Assembly: GCA_002452425.1 (NCBI GenBank) | Contig: DKFQ01000035.1 | Location: 1-7,558 of the forward strand | Reading direction: 5' to 3' | DNA: 7,558 bases | DNA from: Sulfurimonas sp. UBA6792 | Lineage (GTDB): Bacteria; Campylobacterota; Campylobacteria; Campylobacterales; Sulfurimonadaceae | Made by a program: the position numbers and the translations under genes | Part shown: positions 1 through 6,099 of the stretch, piece after piece | How the letters are laid out: the number at the start of each line of letters is the position of its first letter | Position numbering within the stretch: the stretch's first letter is position 1 | Notes under the pieces: generated by a model | Seen by the model: only the letters and a program-made list of their open reading frames with translations | Database searches by the model: none | What the model was told of the DNA's origin: nothing

Positions 1-815
1 TACAGTTGGAAAAAAGAGTAACGCATGTTCATCAAGTGATAAAAAAACTTATCAACTATGAAATAGATGTTGCAAAATATGAGCGAAAGAACTTTTTAGG
101 TGTTTATGATTCTGCATTACTTAAGCTTGGATTGCTTTTAGTCTTTGTTATTTTGGGTGTTATGGTTGTCTCTTATTATGTACTTAGAAGTATCCAGCAG
201 GATCATAATGCTCTTGAAGTAAGTGCAAAAAAATTAAAAATAGCAAATAAAAAGCTCGAAAATGCCTCTTATACCGATTCTTTAACTTCATTATACAATA
301 GAAGATATTTTAATCTTGTATATGAGCGTGAGATAAAAAGAGCAAAAAGAAATCACTCATATATCACATTTATGATGCTTGATATCGACTACTTTAAACA
401 GTATAACGATACCTATGGGCATATCAAAGGGGACGCGGTTTTAAAAAAAGTGGCATCGGTTTTTCAAGATATCCTAAAGCGTCCGAGCGATTATGTCTTT
501 AGGCTTGGCGGAGAGGAGTTTGGAGTTTTACTTACAGATACATCCGAGACAAACAGTGCGAGTGTTGCACAAAGTATTTGCGATGCAGTCCGAGCAAGTC
601 AAATCACGCATGAGAGTTCAAAAATAGATAAATATATAACAATTTCCATAGGTGTTGCATGTTGCATAGCTGATGGTGCGCTAGATGAAGAACTGTTGAT
701 GGCAAAGGCAGATGAAGCGCTCTATAGAGCAAAAGAGGGCGGAAGAAATAGGTACGAGCTTACAACGGAGATTAGCACAGCTACTCCGCTAGAAGCGGAG
801 AAACAGAGTGCTTAA
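1..815 (+). CDS. Membrane-anchored GGDEF diguanylate cyclase, 3' part (5' end outside window)
   Basis: Makes cyclic di-GMP from two GTP at the inner face of the cytoplasmic membrane. The reading frame is open to the left edge, so the N-terminus is missing; residues here are counted from the TTG at position 6, which is probably internal. A hydrophilic helical stretch (1-38) precedes one membrane helix (about 41-61), then a short coiled-coil-like linker (64-88), then a complete GGDEF domain (89-252). The domain has D91-S-L-T-S-L-Y-N-R-R100, the metal/substrate motif D126-I-D-Y-F-K, and an intact GGEEF active site (168-172). R159-P-S-D162 lies five residues before it, matching the RxxD inhibitory I-site, so product feedback inhibition is likely. 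The missing part probably holds another membrane helix and a periplasmic sensor region; this is inferred from the layout. The C-terminal tail (253-269) is non-conserved. Its stop codon overlaps that of the convergent gdhA gene. Confidence 0.93.
   Translation, partial: QLEKRVTHVHQVIKKLINYEIDVAKYERKNFLGVYDSALLKLGLLLVFVILGVMVVSYYVLRSIQQDHNALEVSAKKLKIANKKLENASYTDSLTSLYNRRYFNLVYEREIKRAKRNHSYITFMMLDIDYFKQYNDTYGHIKGDAVLKKVASVFQDILKRPSDYVFRLGGEEFGVLLTDTSETNSASVAQSICDAVRASQITHESSKIDKYITISIGVACCIADGALDEELLMAKADEALYRAKEGGRNRYELTTEISTATPLEAEKQSA
784..800. other. Perfect 7-bp hairpin at the convergent GGDEF/gdhA junction
   Basis: CTCCGCT (784-790) and AGCGGAG (794-800) are perfect inverted arms around a three-base AGA loop. 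They lie inside the last codons of the GGDEF gene and just beyond the gdhA stop. The GC-rich stem could end transcription or stabilise 3' ends from either side, but neither strand has a run of T after it, so it is not a canonical intrinsic terminator. Confidence 0.45.
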
Positions 816-2164
816 ACGAGTCCTTGCTCAATCATAGCATCCGCGACTTTTCTAAAGCCTGCTATGTTTGCGCCTAAAACTAAGTTAGTAGGTTGACCAA
901 ACTCAGCAGCAGTAGTGCTTGCGCTGAGATAGATGTTTTTCATGATTTGTGCTAGTTTTGCATCGACCTCTTCAAACGTCCAGCTGCACATAGAAGCATT
1001 TTGTTGCATCTCCAACTGACTTGTTGCAACACCGCCTGCATTTGCCGCTTTTCCTGGACCATAGCAGATTTTTGCATCAATAAATGCATGAACAGCATCC
1101 AAAGTTGAAGGCATATTTGCACCCTCACTTACACAGACACAGCCATTTGCAAGAAGATTTTTTGCATCGTTGAGGTTGAGTTCGTTTTGCGTAGCACTTG
1201 GAAATGCTGCAAAACATGGAATACTGTAAACCGCATTTGTTCCTTCTGGATACTCTTCTACTGGAGTATATTTTGCATTTGGTCTGCTGTTTAAATACTC
1301 AGTAAGTCTTGCTCTTTTTACCTCTTTTAAATCTTTTAAAAGCTCCAAGTCGATTCCATCTGGATCATAAATCATACCGTTTGAATCGCTGCATGTTACA
1401 GGAAGTGCTCCAAGGTGGTAAAGTTTTTCGATGGTGTAGATAGAGACATTTCCGCTACCTGAGACAACACATCTTTTGCCCTCAAGTGTTTCGCCTCTAT
1501 CTTCTAGCATATATTTTGCAAAGTAAACTGCGCCATAGCCTGTAGCTTCTGTTCTTACAAGTGAACCACCCCATTTGAGTGATTTTCCAGTAAGGACACC
1601 CTCATATCTGTTGGCTAGTTTTTTGTACATACCAAACATATAGCCGATTTCTCTGCCTCCAACACCGATGTCGCCTGCAGGAACGTCTGTATTTGCGCCG
1701 ATATGTCTGTAGAGTTCACTCATAAATGCTTGACAAAATCTCATGATTTCATTGTCAGATTTGCCTTTTGGATTAAAGTCACTTCCGCCTTTTCCTCCAC
1801 CGATTTGAAGACCTGTAAGCGCATTTTTAAAGATTTGCTCAAAACCTAAAAACTTGATAACACCAGCATTTACGCTTGGGTGAAAACGAAGACCCCCTTT
1901 GTATGGTCCAAGAGCAGAGTTAAACTCAATTCTAAACCCTTTGTTTACCTGAATTTCCCCATTATCATCTACCCAGTTGACGCGAAAGAGAATTTGACGC
2001 TCTGGTTCAACAATTCTCTCAATAATTTTATGTTTTCTATATTTCGGATATTTTTCCATCAAAGGTCTAAGAGACTCTAAAACCTCTTCAGCAGCTTGAT
2101 AAAATTCTGTTTGTGATGGACTTGTTCTTTTTAGGTACTCAAATACCTCTTTGACATATGGCAT
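812..2164 (-). CDS. gdhA: Glutamate dehydrogenase, probably NADP-specific
   Basis: Catalyses reductive amination of 2-oxoglutarate with ammonium to glutamate in the cytoplasm, linking nitrogen assimilation to central carbon. The 450-residue length is that of the bacterial hexameric 50-kDa class. The numbering agrees with the well-studied Clostridium symbiosum enzyme: K89 (in KGGLRFHPSVN), K113, catalytic-site K125 (in GGGKGGSDF) and D165 (in VPAGDIGVGGRE). The nucleotide-binding glycines are at 236-240 (GSGNV). The following C-S-D-S-N-G segment (258-263) resembles NADP-dependent enzymes, so EC 1.4.1.4 is favoured over the NAD form. The C-terminus has the family blocks GKAANAGGVATS (371-382) and GANIAGFRKVADAM (431-444). 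One oddity is F318 in PCFAAFP, where E. coli GdhA has aspartate. The start ATG is supported by AAGGA (2171-2175) six bases upstream. The gene probably has its own promoter in the 126-base gap after the SUI1 gene. Confidence 0.97.
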   Translation of the reverse strand: MPYVKEVFEYLKRTSPSQTEFYQAAEEVLESLRPLMEKYPKYRKHKIIERIVEPERQILFRVNWVDDNGEIQVNKGFRIEFNSALGPYKGGLRFHPSVNAGVIKFLGFEQIFKNALTGLQIGGGKGGSDFNPKGKSDNEIMRFCQAFMSELYRHIGANTDVPAGDIGVGGREIGYMFGMYKKLANRYEGVLTGKSLKWGGSLVRTEATGYGAVYFAKYMLEDRGETLEGKRCVVSGSGNVSIYTIEKLYHLGALPVTCSDSNGMIYDPDGIDLELLKDLKEVKRARLTEYLNSRPNAKYTPVEEYPEGTNAVYSIPCFAAFPSATQNELNLNDAKNLLANGCVCVSEGANMPSTLDAVHAFIDAKICYGPGKAANAGGVATSQLEMQQNASMCSWTFEEVDAKLAQIMKNIYLSASTTAAEFGQPTNLVLGANIAGFRKVADAMIEQGLV

Positions 2165-2220
2165 ATACTTTCCTTTTTTTTTAAATGGAAAAGGATGTTA
2201 TCTCAAAAAAGATTAAATTT

Positions 2221-2247
2221 TCTATAATTTTAGATGTTTTTTAACAA
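2221..2247 (-). promoter_or_regulatory. Candidate gdhA promoter
   Basis: On the - strand a TATAGA box (2226-2221) follows a TTGTTA element (2247-2242) with a short 15-base spacer, in AT-rich DNA. Transcription would start near 2214, giving a leader of about 50 bases that contains the ribosome binding site. The -10 match is only partial and the spacer is short, so this is a tentative call. Campylobacterota sigma-70 promoters often lack a strong -35 box. Confidence 0.35.
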
Positions 2248-2249
2248 AA

Positions 2250-2266
2250 TGATGAAAATTTCATCA
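2250..2266. promoter_or_regulatory. 17-bp perfect palindrome upstream of gdhA: operator or weak terminator
   Basis: TGATGAAAATTTCATCA is an exact inverted repeat with 8-bp arms around one central base, in the gap between the SUI1 stop codon and gdhA. If the gdhA promoter is as proposed, its centre lies about 44 bases upstream of the transcription start, a usual place for a dimeric activator. Read on the - strand it is followed by TTTTGTTAA and begins 24 bases after the SUI1 stop, so it could instead be an AT-rich, weak terminator for the upstream cluster. Confidence 0.5.
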
Positions 2267-2290
2267 ATTTATCTCTTGACAAAAGAGTTT

Positions 2291-2635
2291 TTAATGTCCG
2301 TGTTTAAACCTAAAACCGCTCTCTATAAGTGAAGCTCTTAGTTTCTCTTTAAGTTCGCCCTGAAACTCCATCCATCCCTCTTTGAGCGTACCACCGCATC
2401 CAAGCTTTTTTTTGAGTGTTTTTAGAGTAGCTTCTGCATCATTTTGAGTGAGATGAAATTCGCCTACAAGAGTTACTGTCTTGCCATTTCTTTTCTCTTT
2501 TTTAAAGAACAAAAAGTGTTTTTGCGGCTCTAAAATCTCGTCTGATATATCTGTTTTTCTAACAGAGGCAACCTCCGCCCATCCATCTTCTATCTCGGCA
2601 CCGATGAAAATATCAAGTTTTTTGCCTCTGCTCAT
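2291..2635 (-). CDS. yciH: SUI1/eIF1-like translation factor (YciH-like)
   Basis: A 114-residue protein of the SUI1 (eIF1/YciH) family. Eukaryotic eIF1 controls start-codon fidelity on the small ribosomal subunit; the role of bacterial YciH is less settled. The N-terminal 44 residues are variable. The SUI1 fold covers about 45-112, with GKTVTLVGEF (51-60), the family hallmark LKKKLGCGGTLKEG (74-87) and the closing FQGELKEKLRASLIESGF (91-108). I chose the ATG at 2635 because it overlaps the TGA of the upstream DUF5718 gene as ATGA, a sign of translational coupling; AAAGG lies seven bases before it. A TTG two codons upstream is also open but less likely. The gene closes the ABC-F/DUF5718/SUI1 cluster. 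Confidence 0.88.
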   Translation of the reverse strand: MSRGKKLDIFIGAEIEDGWAEVASVRKTDISDEILEPQKHFLFFKKEKRNGKTVTLVGEFHLTQNDAEATLKTLKKKLGCGGTLKEGWMEFQGELKEKLRASLIESGFRFKHGH

Positions 2636-3498
2636 AAGCAAACCTTTTGTCTTAGGAGGCTTGTGTCTTGCGCAAGAGTGATATTTGCTTCAACCATTTC
2701 AAGAAGAGAGGATGTGTTTGTTGTTTTGTTGTTGTAGAGCATAATGATAACTTCATCGCCATTTTGTAAAAAAGTGTGTTCTCCGTAAGAAGTATATCTT
2801 GTTGCGCCTATGCTTATGATAGCTTTTGTCGGGTAGTTACACGCAGTTATATAGCTGCTCAAATGCTCTAATGGTCCAAAATCTTCTTGCGTGTTTATCT
2901 GCTCTACTATCCAGCCAAGAAGTTTTTCATAAAAGTAGCTATACCCCTTAAGCCCCACATCTTCACCGTATGCGTGTATGCCCTCTCCCCTTTTTAAAAA
3001 CGAGCAGATGGAATAGTTGTCCATGATGCCGCCATCGCTGAACTTGTCAATCTTAATGAGATTTTGGCTAACTCCTTTGGAATTTTCGCCCCAGTTTTTT
3101 TTATCGCTGATTTTGCTAGCTCCCGCAACTCTGATGGAGCAGTCGTTGTATGCGGCAAAATGGGTTGGGATAATCTTTGAGAGCTTGTTGTTTTCATAGA
3201 CAAAATCGCAGATAAGAGCGACTTCCGGTTCGGCTTGAACATTTACTTCTTGAGGAGGTAGTTTTATAGTTGAGCTTGAGAGAGGGTAGGTGCTTAAAAT
3301 CTCTTTTGCCTCAGCTACACGCTTTGGCAGATAAAAAGGAAACATCCCTTTTGGAGCGGCTTCATCGGAAGTAATAATCTCTTTAAAATCTTCTAGTTCT
3401 CCAGCCTGAGCTAAGTGCAGAGCAAAATTGCCTGCAATGCCCAGCCCTAAAAAATCTCTATATGCGTCCATTGTCTTTAGCATCTGCAAACTCTTCAT
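2632..3498 (-). CDS. DUF5718 family protein, fumarylacetoacetase-like
   Basis: I recognise this as a DUF5718-type protein of unknown function, mainly from its opening FLGLGIAGNFALHLAQAGE (16-34). The middle resembles the catalytic region of the fumarylacetoacetate hydrolase (FAH) superfamily: E90-P-E92-V-A, then A-Y-N-D119-C-S-I-R, then K-N-W-G-E-N-S-K-G (134-142). In FAH enzymes the E-x-E pair and an aspartate of the following ND-S-R block bind the divalent metal, so a metal-dependent hydrolase, isomerase or decarboxylase activity is plausible; the substrate is unknown. The end (about 215-255) carries a strand-rich block ending GDEVIIMLYN. No signal peptide or membrane helix is visible, so it should be cytoplasmic. 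The start is uncertain: the ATG at 3498 has AAAGG five bases upstream but overlaps the ABC-F gene by 41 bases; ATGs at 3483 and 3471 overlap less, and 3471 better fits the conserved N-terminus. Confidence 0.8.
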   Translation of the reverse strand: MKSLQMLKTMDAYRDFLGLGIAGNFALHLAQAGELEDFKEIITSDEAAPKGMFPFYLPKRVAEAKEILSTYPLSSSTIKLPPQEVNVQAEPEVALICDFVYENNKLSKIIPTHFAAYNDCSIRVAGASKISDKKNWGENSKGVSQNLIKIDKFSDGGIMDNYSICSFLKRGEGIHAYGEDVGLKGYSYFYEKLLGWIVEQINTQEDFGPLEHLSSYITACNYPTKAIISIGATRYTSYGEHTFLQNGDEVIIMLYNNKTTNTSSLLEMVEANITLAQDTSLLRQKVCL

Positions 3499-5062
3499 AA
3501 GAGCCTTTAAAGTCTATATAAGTGCCGTCCGCTTTGAGTTCGATAACACGATTTGCAAATGCGTCTAATAGTTCACGGTCATGTGAAACACAGATAACAT
3601 TGCCCTTGAAGTTGTAGAGTGCTTCACCGAGTGCTACGATAGCCTCAAGGTCAAGGTGGTTTGATGGCTCATCGAGTACCAAAAAGTTTCCGCCCTCAAG
3701 CATCATTTTACTTAGCATCATTCTATGTTTTTCACCGCCCGAGATGCTTACAACTGACTTTTCTTGTTGTTCGCCAGAGAAGAGCATACGCCCCAAACAG
3801 TTTCTAATCTCTGCAATATCTCTCTTTGGATCAAATCCTCTAAGCCAGTCATAAAGAGTTCCATCGCCTTTGATGATATCTGCCGTATCTTGCGGGAAGT
3901 AGCTGTTCTCAATAGTAGCACCCCAGTGAATCTCGCCGCTAGTTGGCTTCATCTCTTCCATGATGATTTTTAGCAGGGTTGTTTTTCCCACACCGTTAGA
4001 ACCTATGAGTGCAACTTTTTCATCCGGTTCAAATTTAAGATTGATATCTTTTAAAACATCATTGTCGCCATAAGAGTGGCTGACATTTCTGACTTCAAGT
4101 GCCTCATCCCCCATAGTTCTTTTTGCCTTAAAGACGATGCTGGGGTCTCTTCTTGAAGATGGTTTGATGTCATCAATTACAAGTTTGTCAAGCTGTTTTT
4201 GTCTTGAAGTCGCCTGTTTTGCTTTGGAAGCGTTTGCGCTAAAGCGGCGAACGAAAGCTTCTAACTGCTCTTTTTCTTTCTCTTTTTTAGCGTTGTTTAG
4301 CTCTTGTTGTTTTGCTATGACATTTGCGGCGATATACCAGTCGTCATAGTTGCCAGTAAATTCACGGATTTTTTGATAGTCAACATCCAAGATGTTTGTA
4401 ACTACGGAGTTTAGGAAGTGTCTATCGTGAGAGATAACAACCATCGTTCCCTCATGGCGTTGCAACTCATGCTCTAACCAACTGATAGTCTGGATGTCAA
4501 GGTTGTTGGTAGGCTCATCGAGAAAGAGAACATCAGGTTTTGGAAAGAGAACTTGAGCAAGCAGAACTTTAAATTTGTCTGCACTGTCAAGTGTACTCAT
4601 AAGCTCTCCATGCTGACTTGCAGGAATGCCGACATTTTCTAAAACTTTTGCGATGTTTACATCATACTCGTAAGTTGGGTCTTCTTCAACACAGGTAACC
4701 TCTAACTCTGCCAGACGGTCATTTACGGCATCATCTTCAAAATCGCCAGTTGCATAAATCTCCTCTTTCTCTTTAATCGCATCATAAAGTCTTTTGTTTC
4801 CGCACAAAACCGCATCTGCAATCGTGTAGTTTTCGTAAGCAAACTGATTTTGTCCCAAAACGCCTACTTTAAGCCCGTTTTCGACGACGATATCGCCTTC
4901 GTACTCATTGATTTGTCCGCTTAAGATTTTTAAAAAAGTTGTTTTTCCAGCACCATTTGCACCGATAAGACCATATCTTTTGTGACGGTCAAGCTTAAGA
5001 TTTATTTCATGAAAGAGGATTCTGCTTCCATAACGCATTGTCAAATTTTGTACTATTACCAT
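3458..5062 (-). CDS. ybiT: ABC-F family ATPase, YbiT-like
   Basis: A 534-residue soluble protein with two ABC ATPase domains and no membrane part, the layout of ABC-F translation factors that bind the ribosomal E site; E. coli YbiT has about 530 residues. Domain 1 has Walker A GANGAGKTT (34-42), Walker B with VLFLDEP (178-184) and a switch histidine (H212). Its signature motif is degenerate (around DSADKFKVLLAQ), as in YbiT relatives. A charged helical linker (about 248-300) follows. Domain 2 has Walker A GSNGVGKTT (354-362), signature SISGGEK (439-445), Walker B FLVLDEP with catalytic glutamate 465, and H494. I chose the ATG at 5062: AAGAG lies seven bases upstream, and a longer reading from 5119 would start before the apparent -10 box and adds 19 residues foreign to the family. 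It is the first gene of a - strand cluster and overlaps the next. Whether it gives antibiotic protection cannot be told. Confidence 0.93.
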   Translation of the reverse strand: MVIVQNLTMRYGSRILFHEINLKLDRHKRYGLIGANGAGKTTFLKILSGQINEYEGDIVVENGLKVGVLGQNQFAYENYTIADAVLCGNKRLYDAIKEKEEIYATGDFEDDAVNDRLAELEVTCVEEDPTYEYDVNIAKVLENVGIPASQHGELMSTLDSADKFKVLLAQVLFPKPDVLFLDEPTNNLDIQTISWLEHELQRHEGTMVVISHDRHFLNSVVTNILDVDYQKIREFTGNYDDWYIAANVIAKQQELNNAKKEKEKEQLEAFVRRFSANASKAKQATSRQKQLDKLVIDDIKPSSRRDPSIVFKAKRTMGDEALEVRNVSHSYGDNDVLKDINLKFEPDEKVALIGSNGVGKTTLLKIIMEEMKPTSGEIHWGATIENSYFPQDTADIIKGDGTLYDWLRGFDPKRDIAEIRNCLGRMLFSGEQQEKSVVSISGGEKHRMMLSKMMLEGGNFLVLDEPSNHLDLEAIVALGEALYNFKGNVICVSHDRELLDAFANRVIELKADGTYIDFKGSYEEFADAKDNGRI

Positions 5063-5077
5063 GATTTTTCTCTTTAG

Positions 5078-5096
5078 TAGGCAGCTGCATAGCCTA
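5078..5096 (-). promoter_or_regulatory. Hairpin in the ABC-F gene leader
   Basis: TAGGC (5078-5082) and GCCTA (5092-5096) pair around a nine-base loop in the short leader between the putative start site (about 5102) and the ribosome binding site (5070-5074). A competing inverted repeat, CATAGCCTATG (5088-5098), shares one arm, so two alternative folds exist. No leader peptide is apparent. Function is unproven. Confidence 0.3.
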
Positions 5097-5108
5097 TGAT
5101 TTTTCGCG

Positions 5109-5137
5109 ATTATAGCCAATAGTTGTTTAAAAACTAA
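5109..5137 (-). promoter_or_regulatory. Promoter of the ABC-F/DUF5718/SUI1 cluster
   Basis: The - strand has a perfect TATAAT box (5114-5109). With a 17-base spacer the -35 position reads TTAGTT (5137-5132), a partial match. Transcription would begin near 5102, about 40 bases before the ATG at 5062. This fixes the start codon, because the longer reading frame would begin upstream of the transcript. Confidence 0.6.
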
Positions 5138-5157
5138 TTACTACCTAAGCCCGTTTT

Positions 5158-5165
5158 GGTATGAT
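5158..5165 (+). promoter_or_regulatory. Extended -10 promoter of the GNAT gene
   Basis: TATGAT (5160-5165) is preceded by TG one base upstream, forming an extended -10 element; no good -35 is seen at the expected distance. Transcription would start near 5172, giving a leader of about 19 bases that includes GAGG (5180-5183), seven bases before the ATG at 5191. It is divergent from the ABC-F promoter. Confidence 0.45.
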
Positions 5166-5190
5166 ATGTGCAAAAATTTGAGGCGATAAA

Positions 5191-5607
5191 ATGCAAATAA
5201 GAGAGCTTGATTTAAAAGAACTTTTGATGGCTTATGAGGTGGTTTCTCAGCTTCGAACTTCACTCTCTTATGATGAATTTGAAGATTTGGTTTATGAGAT
5301 GCAGCCAATGTGCTATAAAATGCTTGGGATTATGGAGCGAGACAAACTTGTGACATATGCAGGCGTGGCGATACAGACAAATCTTTATGACAAAAGACAT
5401 CTTTTTGTTTTTGATTTGGTAACGGATGAGGCTTACAGAGGCAAAGGGTATGGGAAGATGATGCTTGCGTATCTGCACGACTATGCAAAAGTGGGAATGT
5501 GTACAAATATAGTTCTATCCTCTGGTTTTGCACGAGAAGAAGCGCACTGTTTTTACGAGAAAAATGGATTTGTAAAGAAAAGTTTTGTTTTTTTTAAGAG
5601 TGTTTGA
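5191..5607 (+). CDS. GNAT family N-acetyltransferase
   Basis: A 138-residue cytoplasmic enzyme of the GNAT superfamily, which transfers an acetyl group from acetyl-CoA to an amine. The substrate is not predictable. The acetyl-CoA pyrophosphate-binding motif A is clear: LVTDEAYRGKGYGKMM (76-91), with R83-G-K-G-Y-G88. It is followed by a helix and a strand ending LSSG (109-112). The C-terminal motif B is REEAHCFYEKNGF (115-127), with the tyrosine (Y122) at the position that often acts as the general acid. The length is typical of single-domain GNATs. It is transcribed alone from its own extended -10 promoter and converges on the cold-shock gene. The last codons contain a run of eight T (5588-5595), which gives consecutive phenylalanines. 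Confidence 0.88.
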   Translation: MQIRELDLKELLMAYEVVSQLRTSLSYDEFEDLVYEMQPMCYKMLGIMERDKLVTYAGVAIQTNLYDKRHLFVFDLVTDEAYRGKGYGKMMLAYLHDYAKVGMCTNIVLSSGFAREEAHCFYEKNGFVKKSFVFFKSV

Positions 5608-5626
5608 GTGAAGTAAGTGTAGAAGT

Positions 5627-5646
5627 TTGCGGGCAAAAACCCGCAA
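5627..5646. terminator. Bidirectional hairpin terminator between the GNAT and cold-shock genes
   Basis: TTGCGGG (5627-5633) and CCCGCAA (5640-5646) form a perfect 7-bp, GC-rich stem with a six-base loop. It lies 19 bases after the GNAT stop and nine bases after the cold-shock stop, the only feature in this 48-base convergent gap. Neither strand has a T run right after the stem, so termination may be inefficient or factor-assisted. Confidence 0.6.
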
Positions 5647-5655
5647 TGTAAAACC

Positions 5656-5874
5656 TTATAGAGGTGTTACGTTCTCAGCTTGAGGACCTTTTTGACCCTC
5701 GCCAAGTTCAAAAGTTACTCTTTGACCTTCAGTCAAAGAAACACGACCTGGTCCTGTTCTGTTTACTTGGCGAAAGTGTACGAATACATCTTTTCCACCA
5801 TTTTCTTGTTGAATAAAACCATAACCTTTTTCTTCATTGAACCATTTAACTGATCCGTCTAGCAATTCTGCCAT
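5656..5874 (-). CDS. csp: Cold-shock domain protein (CspA family)
   Basis: A 72-residue single OB-fold protein that binds single-stranded RNA and DNA and acts as an RNA chaperone in the cytoplasm. The full cold-shock domain is present: GSVKWFN (7-13), RNP1 KGYGFI (16-21), RNP2 VFVHF (30-34), and the closing GQKGPQAENV (60-69). The loop between RNP2 and the SLTEGQ strand (about 35-45) carries an RTGPGR stretch that differs from E. coli CspA. AGAGG (5883-5887) lies eight bases before the ATG. The gene stands alone, converging on the GNAT gene and diverging from the DUF5610 gene. A leader of about 120 bases is likely if the promoter at 6001-6030 is used, as in many cold-shock mRNAs. Which csp paralogue this is cannot be determined here. 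Confidence 0.96.
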   Translation of the reverse strand: MAELLDGSVKWFNEEKGYGFIQQENGGKDVFVHFRQVNRTGPGRVSLTEGQRVTFELGEGQKGPQAENVTPL

Positions 5875-6000
5875 GTGTAGTACCTCTTTGGTAAAAATTC
5901 ACTTCTATAAAAAAAGTGGAGTCAAAATAAAGGGAGAGTCGTTTGTCTAGCAGAATATACTATAGATGAGCTCGCACACAAAAATCTTTCATCGAGTAGA

Positions 6001-6030
6001 AGTATAACGAAAAATTTAAATTTTGCACAA
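6001..6030 (-). promoter_or_regulatory. Candidate cold-shock gene promoter
   Basis: On the - strand TTGTGC (6030-6025) and TATACT (6006-6001) are separated by 18 bases, a reasonable sigma-70 promoter set in strongly AT-rich DNA that could act as an UP element. The spacer contains an exact 14-bp palindrome (AAAATTTAAATTTT, 6011-6024). Transcription would start near 5995 and leave a leader of about 120 bases. A nearer TATAGT (5964-5959) is an alternative giving a shorter leader. Confidence 0.45.
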
Positions 6031-6035
6031 AAAAA

Positions 6036-6070
6036 TAAAAAGTTTAAAAAAAATGACGAATTGTCGATAG
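6036..6070 (+). promoter_or_regulatory. Weak candidate promoter, sigma-28-like, for the DUF5610 gene
   Basis: GTCGATAG (6063-6070) resembles the flagellar sigma-28 -10 element (GCCGATAA), and A/T-rich TAAA-containing sequence (6036-6048) lies at roughly the right distance upstream. The spacing is off by about one base from the enterobacterial consensus. A sigma-70 reading is also possible with TATAAC (6003-6008) or TATACT (5956-5961). Confidence 0.25.
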
Positions 6071-6099
6071 TTAAAGTAACAAAACGAAAAGGATTTTCC

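Noticed and set aside
1880..2080. Open frame of 66 codons on the + strand inside gdhA
   Set aside because: Antisense shadow of a strongly conserved gene, with no promoter, ribosome binding site or family similarity.
2223..2281. Consensus-like TATAAT (2223-2228) and TTGACA (2276-2281) on the + strand
   Set aside because: They are in the wrong order for one promoter, and no + strand gene follows.
5063..5119. A 19-residue longer N-terminus for the ABC-F protein, starting at 5119
   Set aside because: It would start upstream of the perfect TATAAT box (5109-5114), has no family similarity, and the ATG at 5062 has its own ribosome binding site.
5260..5533. Two - strand open frames of about 70 codons across the GNAT gene
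   Set aside because: Shadows of the GNAT coding sequence; their composition is unlike real proteins and they overlap each other.
6013..6027. Possible sigma-54 promoter around TTTTGCA (6022-6027)
   Set aside because: The required GG at the -24 position is absent.
6061..6099. TTG start at 6061 for the DUF5610 protein
   Set aside because: No ribosome binding site before it; the ATG at 6100 has AAAAGGA at good spacing.
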